Source: Ulva prolifera (Eukaryota > Chlorophyta > Ulvophyceae > Ulvales > Ulvaceae). Taken from it: a DNA stretch of 64,000 nt. The DNA lies in contig CM041196.1 in NCBI GenBank assembly GCA_023078555.1, forward strand, positions 3,534,001-3,598,000. Direction: 5' to 3'. Every line of letters starts with the position of its first letter. Within the stretch, counting starts at the first letter, position 1. Positions 39,485 to 51,060 of this stretch are shown here, in pieces. Under the pieces are notes generated by a model. That model was not told the DNA's origin. It did not search any database and was given only the letters and a program-made list of their open reading frames with translations. The position numbers and the translations under genes are program-made.

Positions 39485-40117
39485 TTACACGATGCTATCA
39501 ACACCACAACCACTGTGGTGCCAATGGCCTTTTAACACAAGGCAATACACAAAATGTATACTAACACGACCTCGAAGCTTCTTTGGTGGGTGTGTAGCGT
39601 AGTGCGTCTGTGCTGGATGGACTTGGGTGGGCCGTTGCCCGGAGCAGATGGGTGGTTGCAGCTGCTGGGTTGCATAGTAAAGCTGCAGTACAGCATATAA
39701 ATGCTGCTGCTGCATCAGTGTAGCTTGTTCTGGTGGCTCGTGCATGGGCGCAGCATGTTGCTGATGTGAATGTAGCGATCGGTGTTGCAGCACAGATTGA
39801 TTGTCCATCTGCTGAGACTGCAGTTCTTGGTTGCATGAATCTCCCCGCAATAGCTTTGTGGAGGCATTGGACACGCAGACGGCTGCCTGTTGCATCGGCT
39901 GAGACTGCTGTTGGTGCAGTGATCCTTGGGGCTGCGATGCAAGCGGTTCCTGCAGTACAGTTGTCGCTGTTCTGTTGCTTTGAGCATCTGACTTTGCTGC
40001 TGCCGGCGCGGCCTTAGACTCTGCCTGCTTGCCACGCCTGGCCTTAGCACCCCTGCACTGGTTCTGGAGCTTCTTGCTGTTCTGGAAGGCTTGTTGGTCT
40101 GCTGGCAAGTTGGGCAC
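39485..40117 (-). CDS. Gln-rich open frame downstream of the MULE transposase
   Basis: A 210-codon minus-strand frame, very rich in Gln with Ala, Ser and His (for example LHQQQSQPMQQ, SLHSHQQH). It starts 82 bp after the stop of the SWIM-containing frame, in the same direction. It may be a 3' exon of that gene, giving it a polar low-complexity tail, or a relic. The SWIM frame itself also ends in a Gln-rich stretch (APAPMQQQFQ), which favours continuity. No domain is recognised. Confidence 0.35.
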   Translation of the reverse strand: MPNLPADQQAFQNSKKLQNQCRGAKARRGKQAESKAAPAAAKSDAQSNRTATTVLQEPLASQPQGSLHQQQSQPMQQAAVCVSNASTKLLRGDSCNQELQSQQMDNQSVLQHRSLHSHQQHAAPMHEPPEQATLMQQQHLYAVLQLYYATQQLQPPICSGQRPTQVHPAQTHYATHPPKKLRGRVSIHFVYCLVLKGHWHHSGCGVDSIV

Positions 40118-40198
40118 TTGCGGACCAGAACCTCGCGCTGATTCGGTGGACTGCAGGGCTGCCTGCTGTCCTGCGGGATGCTGCTGCTTTTGTCGCTT

Positions 40199-43100
40199 TC
40201 ATGGAGGCTCCAATGCCTCCAGAAAGCTCTTGTGTCGTTTCAGGGAAGCTGTGGATCCCTGGAACTGCTGTTGCATCGGTGCAGGGGCTTGTTGGCCTTG
40301 CGCTGCTTGCACATCCTTACGCATTGCTGCATGGCTGCGTTTCACGATGTTCAATTGTGCCTGCTGTACATGAGGTTGAGAGAGTGATATCATGTCGAAG
40401 CAGGCTGTCAAATCCTGGAGAGCTGCTTCATGTGCATGGGCTTGTGCCTTCTCACCCACTGGGGTCTGCAGTGGCACTGAGTGTGCTGTATCTGGGGCCT
40501 GTTCAGCTGGAAGCTGCCCCACTGCAGAACATGGGGGGCCTTGGCCGGGGGAGGCATCACGTGTAGAAGTGAGAGCTCTGATGCTCTCGGTCAGGATGCT
40601 GATGTCCTCGCGGTCGCATCCCCCCACACATCCGAGTTTTGAGCCCAACAACCTCACAATCAGTCTGTCTGTTTCAAGATTGTCGTTGCTGAGGGTCAGT
40701 AGGTATGGTAGCTGGTGCTCGCAGGCTTGCCGCTGCATGGCCTTGTTGCACGAGCAAGCTGCAAAGCGCAGCTGGGGCTCAACCATGATATGTTCTTGTC
40801 TGGTCAGGTCTGGTGTCAGAACCGCGACCACCTGAAGACCTTCAGCGATTGCATTCTGGACCTTGGCTTCACGCTGCTCTGCTGTGTCAGTGTTGCATGG
40901 CTGTAGTGTAGACGTGGCTGCTGCAATCGTGATGTGGGCCACATCAGCTGTGTCGGGCTCTGGCTCGGGTGGTTGTGCTTGCCACAGCACTGGAGCCTCT
41001 GTGTCATCAAGAGAGTCGTCTGTTGAACATGCTGGTGCGTCAGCAGCTGGAGCCATAGCGATGATAGGTTACATTATAAGGGTAATTCTCTTCTGACATA
41101 GTCTTTGATCATGCATTCCAGGAAAAACCATATGAGCTTGTCCACTCGTAGGGCTTCACTGCCCATGGCGCGTAGTGTGGACTTGACCTTCCAGTGGTAG
41201 CCCTCGCAGTGTGCCGTGGTGTGGCAGTCGAGGGTGTTGTGGAAAACTTGAAAGCACTTCACCCACAGCTCTGCACGCTCAGGCAGCACAGTCATCAACT
41301 CGGGCGATTGGGAACGTCCAAGGCCAACAGGTGTCCAGCATTCACTGCAACACATGTGGTCTTGCTCACCCCTTTTATCTTTCCAGGCTCGCTGGAACCA
41401 GGCAATGACCTCCGTCTCTTCATGAAAGCGGGACTCAAAGCAGCGAATGGCATCATCGACAGTACTGTGAACTTCTTTTAGAGTGCCTGGCACCTGCATG
41501 CCTGCTTCCTTCGTAGCTTTTCTGCCCGGGCCTTCAGTACATGCCACATGCACAAGAACACACGTGTACCGGGGAATACTAGCCTGCAGGGAATAAATCA
41601 GTCACAGGGGATGTGCACTTTCGACATAGCCCTGCAGAAAAGGTATATACAGTTGACTGCAACGACAGAAGCATGGTAGCAGGCACCTGATTGCCCCGAT
41701 CTCTGCGTTGGAGTTGTCCGTGAGCATACAGCTCGGGCACCATGCCAGTTGCCGCTGAAATTTCTTTGCCGCGAACATCTCCACAGCGTCTTTGACGGTT
41801 TGCTGTATGGTCTGATACACCTCAATTGTCTCAAAGCGTACAATCGCCCAAGCAATGGGCAGCCCTGTAGCATGAGGGTGTCAGTCTGCTGGCAATGTGC
41901 ATAAAGTACGCATCACTATGAGCAATGCCAGTGTAGCGCTGGTCACACCTTTGCCACAGGGGTTCCTGACATGGACGGTCACTACTTTCAGCCCATAGCG
42001 CTGCATGTCGTGTGATGCATCCATAAAAATTGGGTTGCTCTGCCCCAAGGCCCATGCCCACTCCTTCTGCTCTGGAGTGCACAATATAATTGTGACCCTC
42101 TTCCCACTCACGTCCACATCATGCAGCAGCCACTGCCGACTTGCTTCAGGTCGCTGTTGGTCCTGGTGGTACTGCATAGCAAAGTGACTGCTGCTCTAAA
42201 TGGGTTGGCGGCATGCAGACACTCTTGAAGGAATGTGCCCAGGCTGCAATTGATGTAGAGAGAGCTCACCGCTGCAGCAACAGAATGTACATCGCTGGAG
42301 TTTTTGCGCCACAAATAATCAATATAATTCCTCCGCAAGCTGCAGATGTATGAATTTTTGATCAGGTTGTCTTTGGCAAACCTAGATGTTTTGATGCACT
42401 GGTCAGCCTCTATTTCGCTCATATGAGAGGGTATGCCTAGCAGCTCTCGGATCACACTCTGTATTCCTGCATGCAAGCTTTGTCTGATCATATGCGTACA
42501 ATCCGTGCAAAGAGCGGGAAACTGTGAAAGAGGCGCAGTGCTTCTAGGGCCACTGCTTCCTGCGACATCATTAGTGTAGCAGAAAAGAACATTTCCCACC
42601 AAAGCAGATCGCACCCTCGATAATCAATGCAGGCTTTGCATGCATTTTCAGCTGTGTAACAATAAAAATTTTATCCTCGATTGTGTGCTCACGTAAGTGA
42701 TGTATGTCCTCCACTGAGTGGGCAGCTTTGTTGAGATGTTTCATGGACGTGCACGTCTCCACTGTGTCGTCCGTGCCACAGGAAAACTTGAGAATCGCTA
42801 CCTGCGGAAGTTGGACATAAGACTTCACGATGTAATGGTATTTACAGCCCTTCTTGCAAGTGAGGCCAGTCATCGTCTTCGAGAATCTGGGTTTGCTGCC
42901 CTCAGTCTGAGCCACAGGAGCAGTACATGCCAGCATCCGTTGCCTCCCCTTTTGTTCTCGATGGCGTGGACCCTCAAATAGACAAACCACTCGATCCTGT
43001 ATGTATGCACCGACCGTATGGTGCCCCTGCGAATAGGCTGAAAGCTTTGTTCGCCCTCGCTGCGCCTCACCTGCTCGAAAGTCAGGCACTCGATCCACAG

Positions 43101-43651
43101 GGATGGCGGCCACCAATGCTGAACGCCGGTATTCGTTGGTTTTCTGCCAGGTCAAATCATTAAGAGTGAACATCCCAGAGATTGCCTTCTGTATCTCGAG
43201 AGACCTCACGTATGATGGCAGGTCGCCCCGCTTGGGCTTCTTGTGCTCTTCGACGCCAGCAGGCCGGTGGTTCAGAATGACCGGTCTCAGGTGGCACGTC
43301 TGCGGATGAATGTGGCGCCTGTACGGTGTCATGAGGTAGGGGCTTCAGTGTGTTTTGTAAATGTGGACTCGGGACAGCTACATTGGTGCTGATCAACCGT
43401 AGAGGCTGTCTCTCCGACGCATCTTGACCCAACTGATGCATGACCTTAAATTTTTCGTTGCTGATTCTGGATGAATTGCCTGGACTTGTGCAGCACTCAC
43501 GGAACGCGGTTGGCGACGCTCGCCAGCTAACAACGTTGCCTAGACCCTGCAAGAAGCGCGGACTGTCTCGCACTTGATCATGCATTGTAATAATCGCTCC
43601 TGAAGCATACGTTGCAGACTGATAGCCAGGTTGTTGACTGAAGATCATCAC
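40199..43651 (-). CDS. Mutator-like (MULE) transposase with SWIM zinc finger
   Basis: The reading order on the minus strand is 43651-43350, about 43325-42665, 42608-41949, 41864-41687, about 41593-41074, 41056-40199. MULE core: first Asp in FMDASHDMQRYGLKVV, joined across an 84-bp intron (41865-41948) to GKGLPIAWAIVRFE; second Asp in MLTDNSNAEIGAI; LCMWHVLKA; catalytic Glu in AHCEGYHWKVKS. The C-terminal part has a SWIM motif C-x-C-x(n)-C-x-H (CSCNKAMQRQACEH). The N-terminal part has a Cys/His segment CKKGCKYHYIV. A 55-bp intron (GTGCGA...CGCAG) near 42609-42663 restores phase after IIEG. At three other places the frame changes where only a 25-35-bp GT-AG segment could be spliced, so either tiny introns or frameshifts are present. 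The element may be inactive. Terminal inverted repeats were not found. Confidence 0.7.
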
Positions 43652-43914
43652 TAAACGCCGTCAAACAAACGATGCGCAGCTTTCCGAGCGATCAATACAG
43701 ACATACGTACAGACATCGACAATAGGTCATCAAGCTCCCGCGTGTGGAAATTCACAAGCGGGTACCACTGGAACCAAATGGCAAGCGCGAGATACACGCC
43801 GCTATTGATTACATGGCAAGTCAATGCTGCTGATACGAGCAATCCATATTGTCTGCTATTAGATGCGGGTGCCGCTGGCGGAGTATGTGTCGGGGTCGCG
43901 CTGGTCGCGTCCAT
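43651..43914 (-). CDS. Small open frame with a hydrophobic segment, doubtful
   Basis: 87 codons on the minus strand, directly upstream of the MULE frame. It contains a hydrophobic stretch (about YGLLVSAALTCHV to LALAIWF) that could span a membrane. There is no paralogue in the window and no splice evidence. It may be a 5' exon or untranslated leader of the transposase gene, or chance. Confidence 0.2.
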   Translation of the reverse strand: MDATSATPTHTPPAAPASNSRQYGLLVSAALTCHVINSGVYLALAIWFQWYPLVNFHTRELDDLLSMSVRMSVLIARKAAHRLFDGV

Positions 43915-44022
43915 GCGGCGGTGGCCCCGGCGGTCGGCTCAATTCATGCATTGCGTCCGGTCAAGTGCTGACGACCTTCTGGGGGTTGTGGGGGTAAGGG
44001 GTCCATGCATGATGAATGGCGC

Positions 44023-44149
44023 GGTGCTGACGACGTGAGCCATGAGACCAGTCGAGACTTGAGGACCGGTTACACAAGACCTCCATCACGGGTCTCGAGT
44101 AACCTGTCCTCAGGTCTCGACTGGTCTCATGGCTCATGTCGTCTGCACC
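44023..44149. repeat. Large imperfect palindrome, arms about 51 bp
   Basis: Arms 44023-44073 and 44099-44149 are reverse complements with about four mismatches; the inner 37 bp (44037-44073 and 44099-44135, GAGCCATGAGACCAGTCGAG... and its complement) have two. The spacer is 25 bp. A smaller palindrome, CATGACGG...CCGTCATG, lies at 44210-44235. No coding frame is supported nearby. Confidence 0.8.
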
Positions 44150-45192
44150 GTACTACGTGGCAATCCCCCCCTCCACGAGGGTCTGTCGTACCGCGTCATT
44201 TGCACACGCCATGACGGCCATTGGACGCCGTCATGCATCACCATATGGCAATCTGTGGTGCTCCACGGTGGCCGTTTGGTGCATGACGGTTCGGCAAGCG
44301 TGCTGTGCGGGCGGCAGGTGGTTCCATGCGTGACGTGCGCGTGACACCCACCGTCGCGTCCTCATGCGTTCCCAGGCTTCGACAGACGTTCATTTTATTT
44401 GTATAGGTGCTTCAGTACCTTGTTAGTGATGTTTGATGTACTTGCGCGGCCCGGAAGAGGGAGATGTGTCAGCTCGTCGCACTGTCGCGAGGTGCCCGAA
44501 AGCCAGGACCAGGTTGCTGAACAGTAGCCCTGGGAACCAATGAGAAATATGTACATAGATGGGAGCATATTTAGAGCAGATGTGCCGCAGGGCAGGCTTC
44601 ATGGCTTGCGCCTGGTTTGCGGGATGTGGTGTGCTGCAGCTATGCAGACGCGCTCTGCATCACGTGGCGCTGTTGGCACTCTTCGATCGTGATAGTTAGC
44701 AATAAGACGATCTTCGGAGATTTCTTGTGCCGGAAAATCTCTCTGGGTACAGCATGCGGGCTGCAGCACACACAGAGTTTCATTCTGGACGTGCTATCTG
44801 CAAGTGCGGTCGTCACAGAGCATGCTACAGCCACGATGCGATTGCGAATTCATTATAAGCCCGTCTCATACCATGTTGCGCATGTTCAAGTTGGTCGTAT
44901 GCTTAATCATCTGCACATTCCTTGTCAACTTGCAGCAATGCTGCTTCACATGGAGGGGCATGGGCTTCTTGTGATCATGGACGCAAGCTGATAGTGGTTA
45001 AGGCCGTGTTCATTGGAGATGAGGTCACATGAAAAGAAAGCGTGAAATAGAGATCTGAGACGATAGATAGACTTTAAAACATGTTGTATGTATGACTGCA
45101 TTGTTCGTTTGTTCGGATTTGTTATTATCGGAAAGTTATGGTCCGCTAACGTGTGAGCCCTTTCTGTGCGTCCTCGGGCCTGTGAGTACCCC

Positions 45193-45194
<2 letters not shown>

Positions 45195-45232
<38 letters not shown>
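45195..45232. repeat. Poly-G run, 38 bp, between short inverted repeats
   Basis: 38 consecutive G, preceded by six C. It is bracketed by CTGTGCGTCCTC (45164-45175) and its exact reverse complement GAGGACGCACAG (45243-45254). The run could form a G-quadruplex or a stem with the flanking arms. The exact length may be an assembly artefact. Confidence 0.85.
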
Positions 45233-45233
<1 letters not shown>

Positions 45234-45824
45234 GCGCACAGGGAGGACGCACAGCATGGGGCGTGGACGCGGACGCTCAGGCAGGACGCACAGACTCAGA
45301 TGTGCCAGGGAACGACCTGGAACACCTACCTGAACGCCGATCATGAATACTATCCATATACGTGGTTTATTTTGTGTGGATTCCTGCTTTCCCATCGACA
45401 TTTGCGTCTGAATCTGTGAACGTGCACCATGGTTTCTGACGCCACATGTCCCAAGTTCTCTCGCGAACAGGAGGAAGTCCTATTTGAAAGTTCTGACAAA
45501 TATCCTCCAATCTGTGGTGAGCAGGACGGCTCGATGGCTGTGGGGAAGTCGAAGAATGTGTACGAGAAAGTTTTGAAAGACTACCTTGCAACAATACGCA
45601 CCGTGATCGAAACACCACAGGACATTACATAAGGTCTCTAATAATCACACATAACGTAGACGTGCAATTTGGAAGCGTTTAGACGGCTCGTTGCTTTCGC
45701 GGGCGGGGCCGAGCGTCCCGCCGGCACTACTCGCCACTGAACACGGCGCCTCTGTAGACCCGGTCGAACAGTCCGCGTCCACGCTGTGCGCCCACCGCCA
45801 CTGAACACAGCCTAAGTATGTCAG

Positions 45825-45955
45825 GTCTTAAGTGGCACATCTGCATATGAATGTGGCGCCTGTATGGTGTCATGAGGGTGGTGCGTCTGTAAGTTTTGCA
45901 CATGTGGACCCCGGACTGCTACGTTGCTGATCAACTGTACATGCTGTCTCAGGGA
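45825..45955 (-). pseudogene. Relic of the MULE transposase 5' coding region
   Basis: The sequence resembles 43285-43415 in the same orientation: GTGGCACATCTGCATATGAATGTGGCGCCTG here against GTGGCACGTCTGCGGATGAATGTGGCGCCTG there, continuing through ATGGTGTCATGAGG and TGATCAACTGTACATGCTGTC. About 130 bp are recognisable. It shows that a second, older MULE copy was once present. Confidence 0.6.
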
Positions 45956-46423
45956 TGGCTTGTTAGGAAGCAATTTATTAACTGCATTGAGCCTCCGGGA
46001 GGCCTCGAATCGGCAATTTTAGCCTTCAGCAAAGCAAGCCTAAGTACCTACGGATTGTGTACCTAGGTACACCGCGCACAAAGTGTGCGTGCCACGTGCC
46101 ACATAGCCCCTTGTGCTACTGCAGACATAGATCCCATGGCTGTCGCCCAGGTCCAAATGTGTTGTTACATGTGCACCGGGTGATGCAGAAACCTGGAACT
46201 CGTATTTGCCACGTCCGTCTATCAACATAGGTCTTGGTCACATGCTACGAGGGTTGATTCGACTAGCGCACGGCCACCGTCAGCCCCATCTGTGAGGAAT
46301 CGGCAGGCACCGTGTCATGATCTCCGTTGACACGGCCGGTCGCCACGGTGCTTGCACAACAACTGACGCGCGTACCTTTTATCCTAATGTTGCATACAGG
46401 CTCACCACCTCACTTCTTTGTAG

Positions 46424-49400
46424 GCTGGGGGGGTTCAAGAGACGGGCGGCCAGTTCGACGCCTCTGACCCCTTGCGAGTCACCTGTGTCAATGACTCGGG
46501 AGATCTGTTGCTAGCAAACACGATCTTCCAGCCGATGGCAATTGCGGACGGGCCTTCTGCTGAGGTCGGGCCTACGGGCGTAGAGGGTGCCTGTCTGGCG
46601 GGGCCCTCCGGCCTTCGGACGGAAGCTCCGGAACTTCCACCGCGCATCGACGGTCTCTGCTCTCGCATCACCCCCGAGCACAAGAGCCTCTTCAAGGATG
46701 CAGATGATTTGCGTCGTCGATATGTGGAGGATGAAATCATAGATGCGATTGTGTTGCTGCATGCGACTATGCGGAGTGCGCGATTGCTGCGGCAACGCGG
46801 CGTGGGCCCCGACTCAGGCCCGATCGGGGAGTTCACGGTGGCCGGGCCAACCGAGTCCACCTCGCTTGCCGTGCTGGTGCCGCTCGACGAGCGGGAGCAA
46901 CGGCTTCCTGCGGCGGACAGAGCAGCGTTACATGATGTGAGACTGGCCCAGAAATTCCCAGATCACGCAGCTGCCGCGACGGCTGACGATCTCAAGATTG
47001 TGCCTTTCAAAGTGGTCAGCCTCTTTTCGGCGATCGAATGGGCGCACTGCATGTGGTCGCGATCGTTGCCGACGCGTCGCCGCAAAGGGGATCCGGTTCT
47101 CGGGCGGTACCACCTGCCGGTGCACGGGGCTGACATCGGGGTGAGCGAGGATTCGCCCCTCATCATCTTCATGTTGCCATCAGGCTTGAACGCCGAAGAC
47201 CTGGCGAGACGGCTACCCGCCTTGTCAGGGGATGCTCGGGCGTGGTTGGCGGTGTTGCTCAACTCCGGTCTGCACAAGGCTTTCCTGCGGAAGAATAATC
47301 AGCCCACGCGTGCTTTGATCAGTGCGATCGGGGGCGCTCCGATCCTGCGAGCTCTACAACAAGGTGCCCGAGACCGCCACCGAGGGGTGCGCGCTCGTCG
47401 ATATGTGACTCCATCTTGGCTGTGTTTTGATATTTATTGAGATGTATTGAGATGATCTGAGGTGTATGTGGCATACACCGTGGTGTTCATTCTTGATGGC
47501 GAGGATGATGTGTTGCACGGTCCATGTAGGACACGGGTTTCCTCATGCACTACGCGGCGGCCATGGTGCGCATCGGGGAGTGGCTGTGCGCTTTGGACCG
47601 CCGGAAGCATCCTGGTGGCGAGGGCCTCGTGGCGTCGTTCAAGTCGCCAGTGGAGTTTGCGCACGCAGTGGTGCGTGCGGGGTTGCACGAAGGCAGCACC
47701 GACCACCCCCTCGTCGCTGCGCTTATCGACGTGTGGCACATGGTAGCCACAGAGGAGGGCAAGTACCCCGGCGGGGCGCTGTTGTTTGAGTCGAAGGTCA
47801 TCTTCGTCACCTTGCTCGCTCTCCTGAGCGTCACCGTTGAATGTGCGGGTCCACACTGCCTGTCTTGATTGCGTGCATCTGTGTAACGCTCCATGTGAGG
47901 GCGTGCGCTGTCGTGCAGGCGATGCGTTTTCCGACGTCGGGTCGACTGCATTCACTCGGATCATTGAAGCGGTTCCCCAAGGCGAGCAGCCCGCTCACGA
48001 CCTTGTGAGCATCCTGATCTACTCTCGCAAGAAGCATTTAATGCCGCGCGTCGAGTCGCCGATTTTTGCGGCGGTTGAAGATGACATCAACTTGCGGTTG
48101 CGGACGGTGTTGTCGAGTGACCCTGAGCATCGGACTTTCACGAGGTGCGACCAAATGTCGGAAGATGCACTTTGCGTTGTTACTTTGCGTTTGCGTCTTT
48201 GCACTGTGCGATAGATGCAAACTATATCGTGACAACCTTCCGTGATAACAGACTTGTTGCAGCAGTTTACAGAGTTAACATCCCGAAAGTGCTCCAGTTA
48301 TGGTCGCTGCAGGGCGACATGGGAATCCGCAATTTCTGGGATGGCCGCCATGGGATTCAAACACACGCTGAATTTCGATGCGTCGCTCGCCAGACGTGAT
48401 GGCGACCCTGCTCGCGCAAGTACACAGTACCCGAGGGCAGCCAAGAAGCGCGTGCGGGACGGGCGTGATGATACGGCCTCGGACACCGAGGCCACGGTGA
48501 CCGATGAGCCTGCTTCGGATGACGGAGCGGGGGACAGCGATGCTGATGGCAACTTTTCTCGTATCAAGATCGCGCGTTTGCGGACAGGGCGTGTCGCGGC
48601 GAAGAAGCCTTCGAGAGGGGGAGCAGTGGCAAGTCCGGCGGCGGAGATTCAGCAGCGGTGCGGAATTCTCGGAGGATTTCTCGAGGGGCCGAGCTTTGCT
48701 GCGTTGTTGACGTCGAACGGTCCAATGGCAAGCCATGCCACGGTGTTGTTGCGTGAGTGCCATCGTGCGGGTGTTCTCGAAGGTGTTGCAAACGGTTCTG
48801 CGCCTGCGGCCACTGCTCTCACCGAGCTTGTGGGTGTGTTTGCAAACCAGGCACTATCGGATGCCTCCGGCGAGGGCGACCGTCTCGCGGCAGAGATGCC
48901 GCCATCGTCAGCATCATTGCCTGCGTTTGATGCCACTCCATATGTAGAGCGCCATCTGAGCGGTGCACCGCTCGCACAGTGGACACATGGTACGGGGCGG
49001 ACTAGTGGGCAGGTGGTAGAAAGGGGCGGAGGGGCCCACCCCACACTGAGTGCGCGATATGCTCGGGCGACTGTTGATGTCAGTGCGCATGAGGGTGCAC
49101 GTGAGCATGGCCAGGCATTTGCCCTTAACGCCGGCGATGAGGATGCGACTGGCATGCATAGGGCAGGTTCGGGGACGGGGGATCCCGCTACGCTCCCGGA
49201 AAGTGTGGGCCAAATTTTGCCAGTCGAGAAGGGGGGCCTGACAACCGGTGTGCAGCGTGCACACAGTTTGGGCTCGATGCCGATGTGCCCGCGAGTTGTT
49301 TATGCGGACATGCGAAATGACTCGCCGCTCGAGACGCATCCCAACGAAGTAGAAGCTCATGCTGTAGAGCCGAACAGTGTGGCGGCCGAAGCAGACATTG

Positions 49401-49504
49401 ACGAGGTGGGTCGCGATGTGGAAGGTGCTTCGTCTGTTGCTCCTAGCATGGACATGCAGGCTCCCACATCGGTACAACGTTTTCTCAACATCTTCAAACG
49501 GTAG
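46424..49504 (+). CDS. Gene F: unknown protein, four exons recognised, 5' end open
   Basis: Exons 46424-47386, 47530-47842, 47919-48144 and 48313-49504 join in phase (0, 1, 2) into 898 codons including the stop. Donors are GTGCGC, GTGCGG and GTGCGA; acceptors are GTAG, GCAG and GCAG, the same style as the recombinase-helicase gene. An in-frame stop just before 46424 means an upstream exon with the start codon is missing from the model. The last exon is mostly acidic and low in complexity (TASDTEATVTDEPASDDGA, followed by basic KIARLRTGRVAAKKP), ending FLNIFKR. The second and third exons look globular and helical. No domain is recognised. It could belong to a mobile element or be a host gene; it is the only clearly intact gene here without a duplicate in the window. 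Confidence 0.55.
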
Positions 49505-49576
49505 TTGACGGGCTCAGGATTACCTCGCCGGTTGCGTACCCCCTCTAGGGCCCCATACCGTTTTTTGAAGAGGGAT

Positions 49577-49616
<40 letters not shown>
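49577..49616. repeat. Poly-G run, 40 bp
   Basis: 40 consecutive G starting 72 bp after the stop codon of gene F. On the transcript it could act as a quadruplex. Confidence 0.9.
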
Positions 49617-49667
49617 CGATGTTTTTGTGAAGGATTACCGGGGGTTACCGGGGGTGACGCCCGTAGG

Positions 49668-49795
49668 TTCTTCTGCGGCGGCCGAGACCTTCCGCTGAGG
49701 CGGCGGGTGGGGCGGCGGGGGGCTGCGGGGGGTGCAGGGGGGGCCTGGGGGCTACGGGGTGCACTGGGGCGCGCCGCGAGCGGCGACGGTGGTGT
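49668..49795. repeat. G-rich block, duplicated at 50505-50612
   Basis: Both blocks contain GAGACCTTCCGCTGAGGCGGCGGG followed by long G-rich strings with scattered C and T and ending near CGCG(C/A)GCGGCGAC. The spacing is about 840 bp. Several G4-forming runs are present. No gene is supported. Confidence 0.6.
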
Positions 49796-49904
49796 AGGAG
49801 GCTGTGATGGGTGATGTCGGTGTGGGGGTGGGCCCTGTGGCGGTTATGGCGGGCGCAGGCGGTGACCGCGGTGTCGGTGTTTTAGAATGTTTATGATGAC
49901 GCCC

Positions 49905-51060
49905 CGCGGCGGCTGTACAGAACACCAGAGCAGCACAAGGCAATAGCCACCCACCGCAATAGCATGAATTGTTGCACTCTGTACAGAACCACAACAGCGG
50001 CAAAGATCAACACACATCCAATGAGTGCAACAGCATCAACTATTGTATTCTGTACAGATCAACGGTGCAGCACACATGCGGTGCAATAGCATCCACTGTT
50101 GCATGGTGGACTGGGCAACAGAGCACACGTCATTGTTAAAGACGCCGCACAGTACAAGATAGTAGCACGGAGCAGCACACAGAGAGCAGCGGAGAGCAGC
50201 ACAGAGCAGCACACATCCAGGGGGCCGACAATTGCATGTTCCGTCTACATATTTCCGTCTACATATAGCTGTTTTGTGAACGACGTCATGGCAAGGTCAC
50301 GACCGATAGCAATGTTGTGTGCTCACAGCCGCAAGAGCATTATCGCAATGGAGATTAGGCTGTGCTATGCGGCATGTTATAAAGGTTGTGGGGTTCCACT
50401 AGCCTTTTTTTTTTTTGCAGCCGCCGGGTTGATTTTCGAACTTTCTCAGTGACTTAGGCTCGCGGAACATGTGTTGGTAGTGTACTGTTGTTATCGCCCG
50501 GAGTCTCTTTTGCGGCGGGCGAGACCTTCCGCTGAGGCGGCGGGGGGGGCGGCGGGGGGCCGCGGGGGGTGCGGGGGGGTCCGGGGGGTGCGGCGCGCGG
50601 CGACCCGGCGCGCGGGGCAGAGCCCCGCAAAGCAGCACCGGCACAGCAAGAGAGCAGGACAGAGCAGCACGCAGAGAGCAGCACACAGAGAGCAGCGCAT
50701 TGTTTGTAATGAGAGCAGCACTCTGTAGAGGAATAGGCGGAGGAACGACGGTGGTATAGGCGGCCGCGTCCACTGTTGCATGGTGGACAGGGCAACGGAG
50801 GAGTACGCATCATTGTTATAGCCGCCGCACAGTGCAAGAGAGCAGCAGAGAGCAGCACACAGAGAGCAGCGCACAGAGAGCAGCACAGAGCAGCACGCAT
50901 CCAGCGCAATGGCATGTCGCACACTGTAGAGGACCAGGCGAGCTGCACGGAGCAACACACATCAAGTGCAACAGCATCAACTATTGCATGCTGTACACAA
51001 CAACGGAGCTGCACAGAGCATCACCCGTGCAGTGCACCAGCATCCACTGTTGCATTCTGG
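49905..51060. repeat. Degenerate CAGAACA/GCAACAGC satellite region
   Basis: Same family as 10139-11000: TGTACAGAAC, AGAGCAGCACACAT, GCAACAGCATCAACTATTGCAT, repeated with drift. Blocks of AGAGAGCAGCACA form shorter internal repeats at 50170-50215, 50650-50700 and 50830-50900. It is interrupted at about 50222-50505 by unrelated sequence and by the second G-rich block. Confidence 0.65.

Larger units (their letters stand above)
44240..46420. other. Unassigned region with poly-G run and MULE relic
   Basis: No firm gene. A minus-strand relic of the MULE gene lies at 45825-45955 and a poly-G run at 45195-45232. A 68-codon plus-strand frame at 45429-45632 (MVSDATCPKFSREQ start) has reasonable composition but no support beyond openness. 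Confidence 0.35.
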
